Assembly (NCBI GenBank): GCA_039090855.1
Contig: CM076990.1
Location: 201,443,232-201,507,231 of the forward strand
DNA length: 64,000 nucleotides
Source of the DNA: Macrothele yani
Taxonomy: Eukaryota > Arthropoda > Arachnida > Araneae > Macrothelidae
Reading direction: 5' to 3'
A program made the position numbers and the translations under genes. This document shows, one piece after another, positions 62,959-64,000 of this stretch (positions are counted from its first letter, which is position 1; the number at the start of each line of letters is the position of its first letter). Below the pieces are notes generated by a model. The model was not told the origin of the DNA. It worked only from the letters and a program-made list of their open reading frames with translations, and made no database searches.

Positions 62959-63560
62959 TAATATGGGATAAGGACAATGGAATGGATCGCAATCCTATGT
63001 CCTGACCTTTAACCACATTTCGTCCATTTTCAATAGGGTTCGTCCCCAGGTGGTCCCCTACTACATACTGAAATTTCATCGAAATCGAACCATTTTTACG
63101 CACGTTATGACGCATAAGGGTAATGGAATGCATCCCGATCTTATGTCCTGACCTTTGACCCCACTTCACCCATTTTGAATAGGGTTCGTCCCCAGGCGGT
63201 CTCCTACCACATAGTGAACTTTCATTGAAATCGAACCATATTTACGCAAGTTAGGACGCATAAGGGTAATGGAATGATCCCGCTCCTACGTCGTGACCTT
63301 TGACCTCATTTGTCCCATTTTCAAAAGGGTTTGTCCCTAGGTGGTCTCCTACCACACAGTAAACTTTCATTGATATCGAACCATATTTACGCAAGTTATG
63401 ACGCATAAGGGTAATGGAATGATCCCGCTCCTACGTCGTGACCTTTGACCCCATTCGTCCCATTTTCAATAGGGTTCGTCCCCGGGTGGTCCCCTACCAC
63501 ATACTAAACTTTTATCGAAATCGATCCATTTTTACGCCAGTTATCGTGCTGACAGACGGA
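62959..63560 (+). repeat. 146-bp satellite with DR1-like motif, block 2 (4 monomers)
   Basis: TGACCTTTGACCCC-type motifs lie at 63003, 63149, 63294 and 63439 (145-146 bp apart). The block ends with GTTATCGTGCTGACAGACGG, the same terminal sequence as block 1. The TTAA-flanked element sits directly beside its first monomer. Confidence 0.88.
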
Positions 63561-63834
63561 CGGACAAAGCTGGAGCATATACGCTTCTTCAACCTACGGT
63601 TGGAAAGCGTAAAAAAGAACGGCCAGATGAAGTTCAAACCTCCATCATAGTAATTAAAGCGACAAGAAGTTCACACGTGCGCAACAAACAATAAGACGAA
63701 CCGAAAAGAAATTAGAACTACATTGCGGATAATTATTGATTCGCCCTTGCAAGCGGAGAGCTAGAAGCCAATAAAATTCTGCATGATGTTTTCGAAACTT
63801 TTTGATGAATTTTCTTCAGTAGATAAATAATATA
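63561..63834. other. No recognised feature
   Basis: No gene or repeat was recognised between satellite block 2 and the terminal MITE. Confidence 0.4.
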
Positions 63835-63998
63835 CAGTGGATTCCGTTTAATTGGGATACATCGGGACTAGAATATTATGGCCCAATAAAGCGGCTGCTC
63901 CAATTATGAAAGCTGCATCTATATCAAGTTCTTCAAGAATTGTCCCAAACAAACGGCTTCTCCGATTAACGGGTGGCTCAATTAACCGGAATTTACTT
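63835..63998. mobile_element. Short pogo-type MITE, 164 bp
   Basis: The ends CAGTGGATTCCGTTTAATTG (left) and AAGTAAATTCCGGTTAATTG (right, reverse strand) are imperfect inverted repeats. TA dinucleotides at 63833-63834 and 63999-64000 would be the target duplication. The right flank is the last base of the window, so the boundary is only just visible. Confidence 0.7.
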
Positions 63999-64000
63999 TA

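Overview
This window looks like a gene-poor, repeat-dense piece of an animal genome, most likely an arthropod. I infer that from the repeat types only: Tc1/mariner and pogo/Tigger transposons of arthropod type, an RTE-clade LINE with a trinucleotide tail, tRNA-headed SINEs, hAT and TTAA-flanked miniature elements, and satellites with roughly nucleosome-sized monomers. I recognise no host protein-coding gene, rRNA or genuine tRNA gene. The species cannot be read from the sequence.

Layout. 0-9 kb: a complete Tc1 element (35-1571) with an open transposase frame that has lost one catalytic Asp, two non-autonomous hAT elements (2994-3692, 6931-7618), a complete but dead mariner (5485-6807), and a miniature LTR retrotransposon (8021-8608). 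9-22 kb: a full-length decayed RTE (10984-14244) between two blocks of an 82-bp satellite, a dead mariner, a dead Tc1-like element holding a 37-bp minisatellite and a fragment of the miniature LTR family, and another dead Tc1-like element. 22.3-26.7 kb: a pogo/Tigger element, broken by a SINE and containing a 458-bp higher-order satellite with CTCF-like motifs. 28.4-43.9 kb: four young RTE copies, two on + (B, C) then two on - (D, E). D keeps one uninterrupted 986-aa EN-RT frame; a second miniature LTR element sits inside E. 44-52 kb: mostly unrecognised AT-rich DNA plus one dead mariner. 52-64 kb: a purine tract, a solo LTR of the miniature LTR family, foldback tRNA-headed elements, mariner fragments, a truncated RTE with an 8-bp target duplication, several tandem repeats, and a TTAA-flanked element with a SINE inside.

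How it works together: the RTE copies (APE endonuclease plus reverse transcriptase) are the only coding-competent machinery seen, and could plausibly supply retrotransposition to the SINEs, although no shared 3' end was found. The DNA transposons here are dead or non-autonomous. The most unusual item is the miniature LTR family. Its LTRs contain a tRNA-like Pol III promoter module, followed by a primer-binding site, conserved stem-loops and a polypurine tract. Two near-complete copies with 4-bp target duplications, one solo LTR and one fragment occur in this window. In layout it resembles the plant Cassandra elements, which carry 5S rRNA in their LTRs, but here the cargo is a tRNA-like sequence.
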